Shown piece by piece: positions 34,700 through 45,040 of a stretch of 64,000 bases of DNA. Source of the DNA: Hofstenia miamia. Lineage: Eukaryota > Xenacoelomorpha > Acoela. Each line of letters starts with the position of its first letter. Within the stretch, counting starts at the first letter, position 1. The DNA lies in assembly GCA_004352715.1 (NCBI GenBank), contig SCFE01000072.1:1666335-1730334 (forward strand), written 5' to 3'. The notes under the pieces were generated by a model. The model was given only the letters and a program-made list of their open reading frames with translations, was not told where the DNA came from and made no database searches. Position numbers and translations under genes: made by a program.

Positions 34700-35630
34700 G
34701 TGTACAGATCCCCCTTGTTAATAAGTGTACACATCTGCATCTTAGTGTTCAGGAGCATAAGTTGCTTTGCAATCTGCTCAGGCATCATTATGAGGTCTTT
34801 AACTATGGTTTGATAATTGTTGGCCAGGCTGTTGGAGAACAACATTCATAACTAAGAATGATCATCCAATTCACTTGCCCATCAGAAGAGTACCAGAAAA
34901 CCTTTTGGGAAGAGTATGAACAGATCTTAAGTGACCTCATAGAAAGTGGCATTATCCAAGCTAGCAATAGCCCCTATGTGACACCCACTGTTTTCATTAA
35001 ACAAATAGAGAAGTATTGCCTTGCATTGACTTCTGAAAGCTTAATGATGTTACTGTAAAGGATGCTTACCCACTCCCAAGCTTCAAAGATCTTCTCTACA
35101 ATGCCAGTTGTTACAAGTTGTTTAGCTGCCTCAACTTGTGCAAGGCTTACTGGCAGGTGCCAATGAAGCCTTCCAACATCTTGAAGAACGCCTTTATAAC
35201 AACCTATGGTCTCTTCAAATTGAAGTACATGGCTATCTGGCTCTGCAACACCCTGTTACCTTCCCACTACGATACTACCGTCATACTTAGAAACAGTGCC
35301 AATGTACGTGAACCTGGCATAACTGCCTACATGGATGATATTCTCATTGCTGGTAATACTTTCTTAGACCAACCGACAGGGCTTGGTCGGAGCCTCAGCT
35401 TGTTATTTGAGTCTGGCCTTCAAGTCAATGGGAATAAGTGTTCTCTGATACAGCCTCATGTTACCTTTCTCAGAAGGATTCTTGAACCTGGTCATATCTC
35501 CAGAAAGAATGATATGAAAGACTATCTTGACAAAATCAAAACTCTCTTTTCTCATAAAGACATACAACAAACCATGGGATTTTTGAATTACCATGGGCCC
35601 TCAATCCAAAGGTCAGCTCACAACTAATAT
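34700..35630 (+). pseudogene. pol: Gypsy reverse transcriptase
   Basis: HHYEVFNYG and HPIHLPIRRVPE lead in. The fingers read ESGIIQASNSPYVTPTVFIK (about 34945-35005), then KLNDVTVKDAYPLP (35037-35080), then the palm FSCLNLCKAYWQVPM (35120-35165), where the catalytic Asp of the FS.LDL motif is Asn, and YMDDILIAG (35328-35354) with both Asp kept, then FLRRILEPGHIS (thumb). The Asp to Asn change fits CTCGAC to CTCAAC, a CpG transition. Frame changes near 34850, 34990 and 35055; inactive. Confidence 0.9.
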
Positions 35631-35639
35631 GGTGCAATG

Positions 35640-36331
35640 TTGAATTTAAATGGAGCTGGATCAAGCAGGAAGAGCTCTACAATGTTAAGAAAGAACTTAG
35701 AAGAATCCCCAGCTTGAATACACTGGACTATTCAAAGGAATTCCTTATCAACTGCAATGCTAGTTCCATTGCTATCAGTGGCATGCTTAGCCAAACGATG
35801 GGAAAGATAGCCCCCTCCAATATTTCAGCTGCAAGCTCTGAAACACTGAGCTAAATTATTGTGTGAACAAGTCAGAAATGCTCACCTTAGTCAAGAGTCT
35901 GAAAAAGTTTCGTTTTTTCATACTGGGACACCAGTTTACTGTGTGCACCAACAACTCAGCACTGGCATGGCTGAAGAAATTCTCTAGGGACAAATCTAAC
36001 ATCATTGCCTGGTGGATAGAGTACTTGAATAACTTCACCTTTACCATTAAACATTGTCCAGGGAGACTGCACAACAATGCAGACTATTGGACTGCTCTCC
36101 CAAGCTATGAGCATGATCTCTGAAAACCGCCTGGAGAGCACCAACAACTCAGCACTGGCATGGCTGAAGAAATTCTCTAGGGACAAATCTAACATCATTG
36201 CCTGGTGGATAGAGTACTTGAATAACTTCACCTTTACCATTAAACATTGTCCAGGGAGACTGCACAACAATGCAGACTATTGGACTGCTCTCCCAAGCTA
36301 TGAGCATGATCTCTGAAAACCGCCTGGAGAA
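35640..36331 (+). pseudogene. pol: Gypsy RNase H with a 193-bp tandem duplication
   Basis: EFLINCNASSIAISGMLSQ (about 35738-35795) is the first RNase H strand, with the TDAS Asp changed to Asn (TGCGAT to TGCAAT). Next come NYCVNKSEMLTLVKSLKKFR, FTVCTNNSALAWL (TDN Asp to Asn) and FTIKHCPGRLHNNADYWTAL. The stretch 35946-36138 is repeated head to tail as 36139-36331, so the C-terminal half of the domain is present twice, each copy closed by the same stop. It would have removed the RNA strand during reverse transcription. Confidence 0.88.
35946..36331 (+). repeat. 193-bp direct tandem duplication
   Basis: The unit starts CACCAACAACTCAGCACTGG at 35946 and again at 36139; the two copies look identical to their end. 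No N lies nearby, so it may be a real tandem duplication within RNase H, although a collapsed or mis-joined read overlap cannot be excluded. Confidence 0.9.
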
Positions 36332-37620
36332 AAAACACCATTCAGGTTCATCCTGTTCAGCAACTATGAGAGTCTGCCTGAGATCAATGCAGACCAACAT
36401 GGAAAAGAGATACTCCCCATCTTGGTAAAGGAGTAGATTACTGAAATGGAAATTGTACATTACCAATGCAACAACAAAGTCATAAGCAAAATCATTGTCA
36501 AGCTGAAAGATGACAAATATATCCTCAGCCCCACTGCTAACAAGTATTTTCAGCACTATAGTTGGAAGCTTACTGATGCAGCCCTGCTTTATACACAGAG
36601 CCAAAATAGTTGACTGGCAGTTCCCAAATACTTTTGAAGAGATCTGGTCCAAAAGATTCTTGAGAAAGGCCACTTAGGTATTATTTAAACTGAGTGAACA
36701 TTTAATGCAAGATATGTTACTATTGGTATTAGAGCCACAGTGCAGGACGTAATCAATAAATGCACCGCTTGTCTGTTGAAGGAAGCTCAACACTTTCTGG
36801 AGCAGGCAGAGCTGTGGAACGCACAAAGTTGTACATATGGACATTGAGAAGCTCTCTCATGATGAGGAGGGATACCAGTACCTCCTCCTACTCATTGATC
36901 ATTTCACCAAATACACTCAACTCTTCCCCCTTGACAGTACCACCACCAAGGTCATTGGGGAAAAAGCAGCCAAGGAATGGGTTTTTAAGTTTGGGCCCAT
37001 GGAGCACCTAGTTTCAGATTGAGGTCCCAATTTGAAAATCACCTTATGGAAACCTTAATGAAGGAGCTCAAAATACTCCATGAGTTTACCACTGTGTACC
37101 ACCCACAGTCAAATGGAGTTGTTGAAAGATCTAACTGCACTGTTATCAAACTAATCTGAGTCGCACTTGCCCAAGCAGCTGGAAGGAATTGGAAATGCAT
37201 CATTGAGGCAGTAGAGTATTTTTATAACACTATCATGCATACAACCACTGAGGTAAGCCCTTTTAAGACCATGTTTGGCCAAGAGATGAGTATGCCCCTT
37301 TCAATTATGTTTTCAGATTATAATGAAACTACATTGGAGAATTTTGTAAATCATATGTTACATGAATTTCAAGAAGTACACTTAACTATCTGTCAGAACA
37401 CTAATCAATATGTTATCCTTCAACAGCAGAATTTCAATCACAAATTGTATGGTAAACCTCAATAGGTTGGCGACAAAGTTTTTCATATTTTCTTCACCAG
37501 ATCACTGATGCAAATCAAGTACAGAAGCTTGCCTCCAATTGGCAGGGTCCATTTACTGTTACAAAGGTCACCACTGATATTTTTTAAATAATGGGAGAGT
37601 AACCCACTTCCAATGACTCA
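36332..37620 (+). pseudogene. pol: Gypsy integrase
   Basis: Zinc-binding HHCC remnant: GHLGI (36667), then ARYVTIGIRATVQDVINKCT and the C-T-A-C pair (about 36705-36770). Core: HMDIEKLSHDEEGYQYLLLL, IDHFTKYTQLFPL, then VSD followed by a TGA and GPN (37014-37031), then YHPQSNGVVERSN (37100-37135). All three DDE acids are present (Asp 36840, Asp 37017, Glu 37124). The TGA sits where the family has Arg (SDRG), which CGA to TGA would explain. C-terminal part: VGDKVFHIF (37470) and KLASNWQGPFTVTKV (37527-37570), a GPF/Y-type module. Stops and shifts make it inactive. Confidence 0.9.
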
Positions 37621-37679
37621 AATGAACTATTAAGGATGTTAGTAATGTTGTCATCAATCCAAATAGAGAATTTTCACTT

Positions 37680-40600
37680 GTTGACGATGGAGTAAACAAA
37701 TTTGAGAATTATAACAACCTCACCAAATGTAAGGAAGACTACCTCTTTGAGGTTGAGTACAACAGTAACCTTGGTAATAGTAGCAACATTACTGCTACTT
37801 GTATTTTGCCAAATAGCCCCTTGGGAGTGTGATTCCTGCTACTACTTGGGATGCCAAATAGCCCCTTGGGAGCAGACCTTGGATGAATACTTGGGGCTCC
37901 AAATAGCCTCTCTGGAATCTGAGGAGTCAAGTAAGTACAGAGTGCCTTTTGCTAATTTAAGTGCTAACATTCAAACACAATTCACAGTGACTCAATAACC
38001 CCCTCTAGTCCTGGCCCTTCATCATGTGCCTTTACCAGTGTTAGGTCCCAGAGAAATGAAGAATGGCAACATAAGATTTCTAAGGTAGGAGACAAAACTT
38101 TACACTTGTACTTTATTGCAACCCCTAAAGCAGTTAGTTTTGTGCACAACAACCTATCAGAGGAGACTAAGAACAAGTTATGCTGGACATACAAAACCAA
38201 AAATCTCACATGTGCAGTGGACATCATTCCCTTTGTCATTGACACGGAACATAGACCAAAGATTAATACAATTATATGCTTCGACTCCAAGATGCAAAGA
38301 GGATAAAAGTAACCATACTGGCAAAGCACAGCTCACACTATGGTTGATGAGGATTTTAGTTTAATGCACCTGTGACTGCTACTTAACAACAAGTGCTTCA
38401 GAAATTTGAGTGTGTCAACATTGATTTTTAGAACTTACTCATTGTGTACTTTTTCCAAATTTGTGAAGTCAACCAAACTAAGATAATAGAGAAAATCAAA
38501 ATAGCATACAGGCTAGCAAAGGTCAAGAACATTCATCTGGTGATGTTTGTCAAAGAAGAGTATCAAGATGAGATACCTGAGGAAGTTGTCAACCTCCACT
38601 TTAGGATGGAAAATTTTATGATCCTCTACACTCACTACTATCATCCCACCAGCATGTACAAGTTTGGTATCTTTTCAATAACCAAACTCATTTACACCAA
38701 CCTTCTTTTGTGTAAGAAAATACCTACTCATTGCCTTGCAGTTGACACAAGGCTGATTATAGACACTTTCACACATTTGCAAACAATTGAGTCTATCTTC
38801 CCTAACTGGCCTGGTCTTGCCTTAGTTATGAACATGCATGTTAGCTTTGAGTTCTCCCAAAGCACCGCAACCTTAGCAGAAATCAATGAAGTCTGGACTA
38901 ATCTAAAGGCAGATAGGAACCCTGAGTACATTTGGCCCAAAATTAATATCCACAGCCCTACTTCACAATACTCTAGATCTGTTGAAAGGCTCCTTATGGA
39001 GCTGCTCATAGCATACACATCACAAGATTGTCAGAATTTTGCTGAACACTTGTTTTCTGAAAAGTTTGTGCCACCCACTTGGTCTTGTGGTGCTGTTTGG
39101 GTTTTGACTATTTTCTAACTCACGACCCACACATTCAACTCAACCTATTCTCAGAAACCCTCTGCAAGTATATGTGGGGAGCCACATCTGAAATAAAATT
39201 CCTGTCTCTTGAGTTTGACCACGTGCTGCTCTGCACAAAGCCAACTGATCTGCTGTGACCCTGTGTTGATACAGTGATGCCCACTATGGCATGCATACAA
39301 AGACAGAAATTCTGTTTAACTTGGAGAAGATGAACTATCCCAAGTATGGGTATAGCAAGCTCTCAGAGACGCAGAGACAAGCCACCAAAGATGGCGTGAT
39401 TGTACCCATTACAGTTATTAAGCAGACAATGTGCTCACCCAAACAATTCTACAGTGAGCAGGAACTTTTAGCATCATCTGCAGTCAAAGTATTGCCATGT
39501 ACCAAAGTGCTCCTCATAGCCATCAACCTGCAAAAGTTTTCTGGGGTCACAAGCTCTATGATACCTACGCCAGCATGGTCTATTACAGAGGACAAACGAA
39601 TTTTAACCATAGAGCACCATCTGGATGAATCAAGCAAAATCAAGATAATGATGTATTGGGCTTAAAGAAATGGTGCCTAAAAGAAATGTTTACCAAAGAG
39701 GAATTAGGTCTTCTACAATCACCTGGTTGACAAATTGCCATGGACATAGAATGTACCATGTCCTGCCTTTGAATTTCTAACTCTCAGATCACCAAACTCC
39801 ATGAGCATGGACTCCACAGCACATTCTGGGACTCCATTAAGGATGCTAAGATAAACTATCCTGTGACAATTGGGACCACCACTTTAAGAGAGAAAGTCAC
39901 ACTAGATAAAGTCGAAGATCATGTGGATAAATACAACTTGCTATGTATCCCTCCACCATGTATAATGACCCTACTTATCTTACCATCATGGCGGACGTCA
40001 AGAGGGGGTAAAAGAAAGTCTCTGCTCACCTCACTGACTCCATTAACTACATCTCCACTGTAGCCAAGATTAACAAACAATGCAGACACTGGAGTACAAG
40101 GACACCAGAAACACCCTACTTGAGGGTGGGAACACAGAACACAGCCATATTGATGGAAAGCTCACAATCAAGTATATTTTCCAAAAAGGGCAACCTATCT
40201 CCACACAGCTAATGAAAATTCACAGCAAGATTGTGGCACTGGACCCCATTGTTCTTATTTTATTTCAGGCATCTGGTGATTTGATGGGGATTAACAACAT
40301 TGAAACCCTCATGTGATAGTACAACATTACAAAGTGCATCAAGATCATCACTATGCTGCAAGCAGAAGTCACAGACCCCAAAGATTTCAACACATACTGC
40401 TCACTGTTCATGGATCATCCAATGTGCATGGGATCATTAAGAGAGGTTTTCATCTACTTCTACCCAAACACCCAGATCAGCCCCAAAGATGCTCATACCT
40501 CAGACATGGATGTGCTCATGACTCACATGATAGTGCTGAAAGGCCTTTGTCTTTATGAGAGGTTTCATGACACGTGTACACTGAGGCTTAAAAACTTAAG

Positions 40601-40815
40601 AAAGAATTGTCTGATCAGTGCAAATTTACCAGAGATAGAGTTCTTCTGTTTAAGGAGTGAAGAAGTTACACAGAGAAAGATGCTTATGCAAATTACCTGG
40701 CAAACCAGATATGCTGAATTTAAGTCATGGGACAACATCTTAGCCACAGAAATGATTGAGGAGATGCAAAAGCTCCTGTCTGGTCCCACTGTAAAACTCC
40801 TACCAGCAATAGAGA
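37680..40815 (+). pseudogene. Accessory region in env position (unknown function), most complete copy
   Basis: About 3.1 kb between integrase and 3' LTR, the place of env in errantiviruses, but with no env feature I recognise. Landmarks in order: EVEYNSNLGNSSN (37751), three 15-residue repeats with PNSPLG, VPFANLS, TPSSPGPSSC, TLHLYFIATPKAV (38097), EHRPKINTIICFD (38247), the ORF at 38444-39118 (IAYRLAKVKN, LVMFVKEEYQDEIPEE, LLLCKKIPTHCL, FEFSQS, WPKINIHSP, AYTSQDCQNF), KYMWGATSE (39170), SQITKLHEHG and TIGTTTLREK (39785-39895), MYNDPTYLTIMADVKRG (39960), YNITKCIKIITML (40321) and the end frame to 40826. Related readings occur at 5.7, 13.5, 15.4 (duplicated at 22), 24.6, 29.6 and 53.9 kb. Several frame breaks. 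No catalytic motif seen. Confidence 0.8.
37807..37941 (+). repeat. Three in-frame 45-bp tandem repeats
   Basis: CCAAATAGCC... units start at about 37807, 37852 and 37897 with a period of 45 bases (15 codons). In the frame conserved with the copy at 6.7 kb each unit encodes PNSPLG or PNSLSG. The related minus-strand copy has a comparable DNSL/DNSPSTSG array at the same place, so a repeat-bearing linker is a family trait. Confidence 0.75.
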
Positions 40816-40821
40816 TAGGTG

Positions 40822-41766
40822 TGTAGAGTAACTTGGGGCCTAATTTTTCGAACTTATTATTTTTGGCACTCTGAAATGGTGTTGCGTTTTTTTTTGATGT
40901 TTTGATTCCTTGATTTGCTATTGTTTATTTGCATCAATTTCTTTTAATCAATTTATGAATTTCAAGTGTAGTTATTTTGATAGTGTTAGTATTTCTTCCC
41001 TTGATTTGAATTCATGTGATTGCTCATTTAACTTTGCAAGGGAAACTGTGCTTTGAAATTGTAAACAAGTCAGGTAATGCATTACAGATTTTGTAATAAA
41101 TATCTGAGTCACTGTAGAAAAGCACACAATACATTTGGCTTCCTTCTACTGTGTTTGGTCTTTTCAATTACTTATTGCTTAACCCCCCTTAGATTCCTTG
41201 ATTAAAGATTTGTTAATGATAACTGTTGTTAAGATCTGATGACAATTCAGGAGGAAACTGCACTGGGTCTGGGGGGACAAATAGCTCCTTAACAGTGACA
41301 GCCCGAATTGTAGCCACTTTAGGTTATGACTGTGTGTAGGAAATAACATCTTTTATTCAATCTGTTCATACATGCACTTAATAATTTACACTTTGCAAAT
41401 ATACTATGCCATTGGCAAATGTGAATGCACAGCAATTATGTGCTTGTTATTTTTTATTTATTTACATGTGCTTAGATAAGAGAGCTCTGAGATAAATTGT
41501 TTATTGTGCTAGAAATTAATACCTTGGCAAGTAAGGATGGCTTCAAAGATATGGCTTTGGCATGGTGCTGTGTGAGTTGGTCACTGCTGAAGTTCTTCTT
41601 GGATTGGAATTTTTTATTTGTTAGGCGAAAATCTGTGAACCACCAATGTATGTTTTCTACTGGAATGCAGGTTGCTCTCTGCTGTGGTAGACTTTGCAAC
41701 CTTTGATCTAAACTTCTGAGTTACCTAGTAGCACTAGAGTAGCCAGAGCTCCCCTGCAATTCTACA
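40822..41766 (+). repeat. 3' LTR of the gypsy-type element (last 75 bp chimeric)
   Basis: Starts TGTAGAGTAACTTGGGGCC. Up to about 41690 it equals the LTR end fragment at 53625-53840 wherever the two overlap. After a shared CTCTCT word it switches to the sequence of the 5' LTR (TGCTGTGG, GTTACCTAGTAGCAC, CCCCTGCAATTCTACA) and then to the leader. The genuine 3' end of this LTR is most likely 53840-53911. Confidence 0.8.
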
Positions 41767-42024
41767 TGGTGACCCTGACATGATATTGGACAAATTAGGG
41801 TGTCAGTTAAACTCTCTACTCTATTCTGTTGAAGTTACCAAAGTGGTCATCTGATTTTCTGCCTGGTGATTGTAACATCATGCTGAGCTGTTACTGTTTC
41901 TATATCATACTTGGTTGTGTTCTTTCTCTTTGGTGTGAGCCAGCTGGGATAGTTGCTTCCCCTGGTCATGAATCAACTTCAAAATGTCCCATGTAGCAGT
42001 GATTGAAAATATTTTGTTTTAGAC
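41767..42024 (+). other. Leader copy plus 44 bases of distant flank: chimeric contig end
   Basis: 41767-41981 matches 31836-32050. The last bases before the gap (AAAATGTCCCATGTAGCAGT and on to TTTTAGAC) equal 55007-55051. A retroelement leader joined to sequence 13 kb away, at a contig end, is best read as an assembly chimera. Confidence 0.8.
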
Positions 42025-43024
42025 NNNNNNNNNNNNNNNNNNNNNNNNNNNNNNNNNNNNNNNNNNNNNNNNNNNNNNNNNNNNNNNNNNNNNNNNNNNN
42101 NNNNNNNNNNNNNNNNNNNNNNNNNNNNNNNNNNNNNNNNNNNNNNNNNNNNNNNNNNNNNNNNNNNNNNNNNNNNNNNNNNNNNNNNNNNNNNNNNNNN
42201 NNNNNNNNNNNNNNNNNNNNNNNNNNNNNNNNNNNNNNNNNNNNNNNNNNNNNNNNNNNNNNNNNNNNNNNNNNNNNNNNNNNNNNNNNNNNNNNNNNNN
42301 NNNNNNNNNNNNNNNNNNNNNNNNNNNNNNNNNNNNNNNNNNNNNNNNNNNNNNNNNNNNNNNNNNNNNNNNNNNNNNNNNNNNNNNNNNNNNNNNNNNN
42401 NNNNNNNNNNNNNNNNNNNNNNNNNNNNNNNNNNNNNNNNNNNNNNNNNNNNNNNNNNNNNNNNNNNNNNNNNNNNNNNNNNNNNNNNNNNNNNNNNNNN
42501 NNNNNNNNNNNNNNNNNNNNNNNNNNNNNNNNNNNNNNNNNNNNNNNNNNNNNNNNNNNNNNNNNNNNNNNNNNNNNNNNNNNNNNNNNNNNNNNNNNNN
42601 NNNNNNNNNNNNNNNNNNNNNNNNNNNNNNNNNNNNNNNNNNNNNNNNNNNNNNNNNNNNNNNNNNNNNNNNNNNNNNNNNNNNNNNNNNNNNNNNNNNN
42701 NNNNNNNNNNNNNNNNNNNNNNNNNNNNNNNNNNNNNNNNNNNNNNNNNNNNNNNNNNNNNNNNNNNNNNNNNNNNNNNNNNNNNNNNNNNNNNNNNNNN
42801 NNNNNNNNNNNNNNNNNNNNNNNNNNNNNNNNNNNNNNNNNNNNNNNNNNNNNNNNNNNNNNNNNNNNNNNNNNNNNNNNNNNNNNNNNNNNNNNNNNNN
42901 NNNNNNNNNNNNNNNNNNNNNNNNNNNNNNNNNNNNNNNNNNNNNNNNNNNNNNNNNNNNNNNNNNNNNNNNNNNNNNNNNNNNNNNNNNNNNNNNNNNN
43001 NNNNNNNNNNNNNNNNNNNNNNNN
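42025..43024. other. Assembly gap of exactly 1000 N
   Basis: Fixed-size scaffold gap. Frames that cross it are artefacts. Confidence 0.98.
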
Positions 43025-43258
43025 ACTCTACCATTCTTCTCCATCTTATACCCTATGCCTGTCTCCTTTAACTTTTCTATGATAGGTATTAAGCTAACTA
43101 CAAACAGTAGTGGCGCTAAGCTGTCTCCCTCTAATATTCCCCGTCTAAACCTCAACCTATGCCCATCTATCTCAGTCTGCCACTGTCCCATCTCTCTCTC
43201 TAGAAACTCAACCCATTTCTGCGAAACTCCATTAGCCTCTAACGTCTTCAATACCCAC
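43025..43258 (-). pseudogene. LINE reverse transcriptase fragment (RGI..GDSL type)
   Basis: The minus strand reads WVEFLEREMGQWQTEIDG, then FRRGILEGDSLAPLLFVVSL and IPIIEKLKETGIGYK. R-G-I-x-x-G-D-S-L-x-P-L-L-F is the RT motif preceding the catalytic strand in R2/R4/NeSL-like LINEs. Cut by the gap on one side and by the ATT microsatellite on the other; no stop within the 78 codons seen. This is a different LINE type from the others in this contig. Confidence 0.8.
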
Positions 43259-43266
43259 TTTTGTGA

Positions 43267-43325
<59 letters not shown>
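43267..43325. repeat. (ATT)n microsatellite
   Basis: About 18 uninterrupted ATT units between the LINE fragment and the next LINE tail. Confidence 0.95.
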
Positions 43326-43327
<2 letters not shown>

Positions 43328-43334
43328 GTGCATT

Positions 43335-43920
43335 TCTCTTTCAAAATATAACATTGCAATAACGTTCATCGCCATTAAAAAATTTTAACTGGTCATTTAG
43401 AACTCTGAAATATATTGAAATTCATGAGTCCATTACACAATTAAAACCATCATGTAATATCTTAGCCCCAATTTACTTCGTTCAGTATCTATCTCTATAT
43501 ATGATTCAAAAATATATTTATGAATTAAGTTCATTAAATATTCTCAATAACTACATTATAATCAATAAAAGGAATAAAAAACATTTAATGTCAATAAACA
43601 TGAAGATTCATTTTCCTTGAGATGTTCTATCTTATGGAATGAACTAAGTATCAATATAAAATGTGAGAAATTATAGATTATTTGAGAATTATAAACATTT
43701 CACAATAAAATCAAACAAATTTTATTGAATAAATAAAAATTATTAGGCATACATAATAAACTCAATGCATGATTGAGTTATTTTTAAAACTATCTTTTAA
43801 TTAATAATGCATATCTAAACAGTTTTGTAAGTATTTTTGTCATGTGTTAGTTTGTAGACTTTATATACATATTCGCAATAAATTTGCTTTAACTCTTATT
43901 ATAAATTGAATTCTTTCTAA
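43335..43920 (+). pseudogene. LINE ORF2 C-terminal tail
   Basis: Reads FSLRCSILWNELSINIKCEK and FHNKIKQILLNK (about 43610-43725), the usual last segment of jockey/CR1-like ORF2 proteins (R.S.LWN.LP..I......FK..LK..L). Upstream AT-rich reading EIHESITQL, SLNILNN fits the thumb region. Strongly decayed. Confidence 0.5.
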
Positions 43921-44228
43921 AAAATCGATTTGGCTTTCCCTTGGTGCATAGCACATCAAATTTAATTTTTTAAATCATTGAAAATGTTAAATACAATTTG
44001 AGCAAATGGTTTGTACGTTCATTAGCATTCTTAGATCTTAGCAAAACTTTAATTCAAATGATTTTAACATTGTCCAACATAATTTACAAGGTGCTCAACT
44101 GCAGTATATTTCATTATGAGCTCTTTCGAAAATAGGCGACAATGCGTAAAACTTAATGAATACTTTTCCAATTATTTAACCACAAATCAGGAAGTCCCAC
44201 AAGGAACTTTACTGGGGCCAATACTTTT

Positions 44229-44230
<2 letters not shown>

Positions 44231-44263
<33 letters not shown>
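44231..44263. repeat. (TA)n microsatellite at the MITE insertion point
   Basis: Pure TA run within the codons for ...FDIYI, directly before the MITE. It obscures the MITE's target duplication. Confidence 0.9.
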
Positions 44264-44267
<4 letters not shown>

Positions 44268-45040
44268 TAACAATTTTGGTTGTTTTTACGTTGTTTATGG
44301 TTGTTTCATACTTTTGGTTATTGCAGCAACCATTAACATCATAAAAACAACCATTAATACTAATTTGAGCAACTAAAAATGTGATAATTTAAGATTCAAG
44401 CACATGCTTGCAAATAGAACTCACTTCATCATTTTGATTACTAGATCATTTTTATATAAAGAACANGAAAAATTATAATATACTTGGTAAGCGAATTTTC
44501 AAAATAATTTATTCATGAATATTTGGACACCTTCAAATTTTCTGTCAGATAAAAAAGTTACATTTGAGCAGAAGATATTCTTTACGATTTAAAAAAGTAT
44601 TATTTCAAAATTTTATTTACCTTTAAAAGTTTAAATTTTTGTTAAATTTGGCAGATTTTTATGCTTATTGTTATCATTTAAAATCAAGACATTCATTCAA
44701 AATTTCAGCAATGTTGTATTTAATGTACTTATTGTATTACTGTTCTGCCCTTTGTTGGGCTTGTTAGTTTAAACAGCAATGTTTGAACTGATTATCAATA
44801 TGAATTTGATATATTGCATATAAAAGTAATGCTGGAACAATCATGGGCAACATAAAATAACGTTGTTACGACCTAAAAATAGTGCTTTTTTATTCAGAAA
44901 AAACAACCAAAAAGCAACCTAATGTGACGTTGTTGGAACAACGTTGTTTAGACCAGTCAAAAGGGTACCATTTCAACGTTAAAACAACCATAAAAAAACA
45001 ACTAAAAAACAACGTTGTTTAGACCAAAATTTGTTATCTG
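44264..45040. mobile_element. MITE with CAGATAACAA inverted ends
   Basis: The left end CAGATAACAATTTTGGTTG and the right end (reverse complement CAGATAACAAATTTTGGTCT) are inverted copies. The interior is non-coding and rich in AACAACGTTGTT and AACAACC words, especially in the last 180 bp. Removing the 777 bp rejoins the LINE reading (FDIYI to YINDR), proving insertion into the LINE. A single N at 44466 lies within it. Superfamily not determined; target duplication hidden by the TA run. Confidence 0.8.

Larger units (their letters stand above)
30870..41766 (+). mobile_element. Gypsy-type (Ty3-like) LTR retrotransposon with an extra env-position region
   Basis: The direct LTRs of 966 and 945 bp are alignable (start TGTAGAGT, end CAATTCTACA). 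Between them the order is gag with zinc knuckle, aspartic protease, RT, RNase H, integrase and a region of about 3 kb with no known homologue, so integrase follows RT as in gypsy. The 5' flank is ATTG (30866-30869). The sequence placed after the 3' LTR here is not host flank but a copy of the element's own leader; the real 3' flank appears to be at 53912, which starts with ATTG. Order and motifs are complete, but stops and lost catalytic residues show it is inactive. Confidence 0.9.

Noticed and set aside
37745-37810. Hydrophobic run in the 37702-37998 frame as signal or membrane segment
   Set aside because: The frame conserved with the copy at 6.9 kb is the other one (YNSNLGNSSN); the hydrophobic stretch is an out-of-frame reading.
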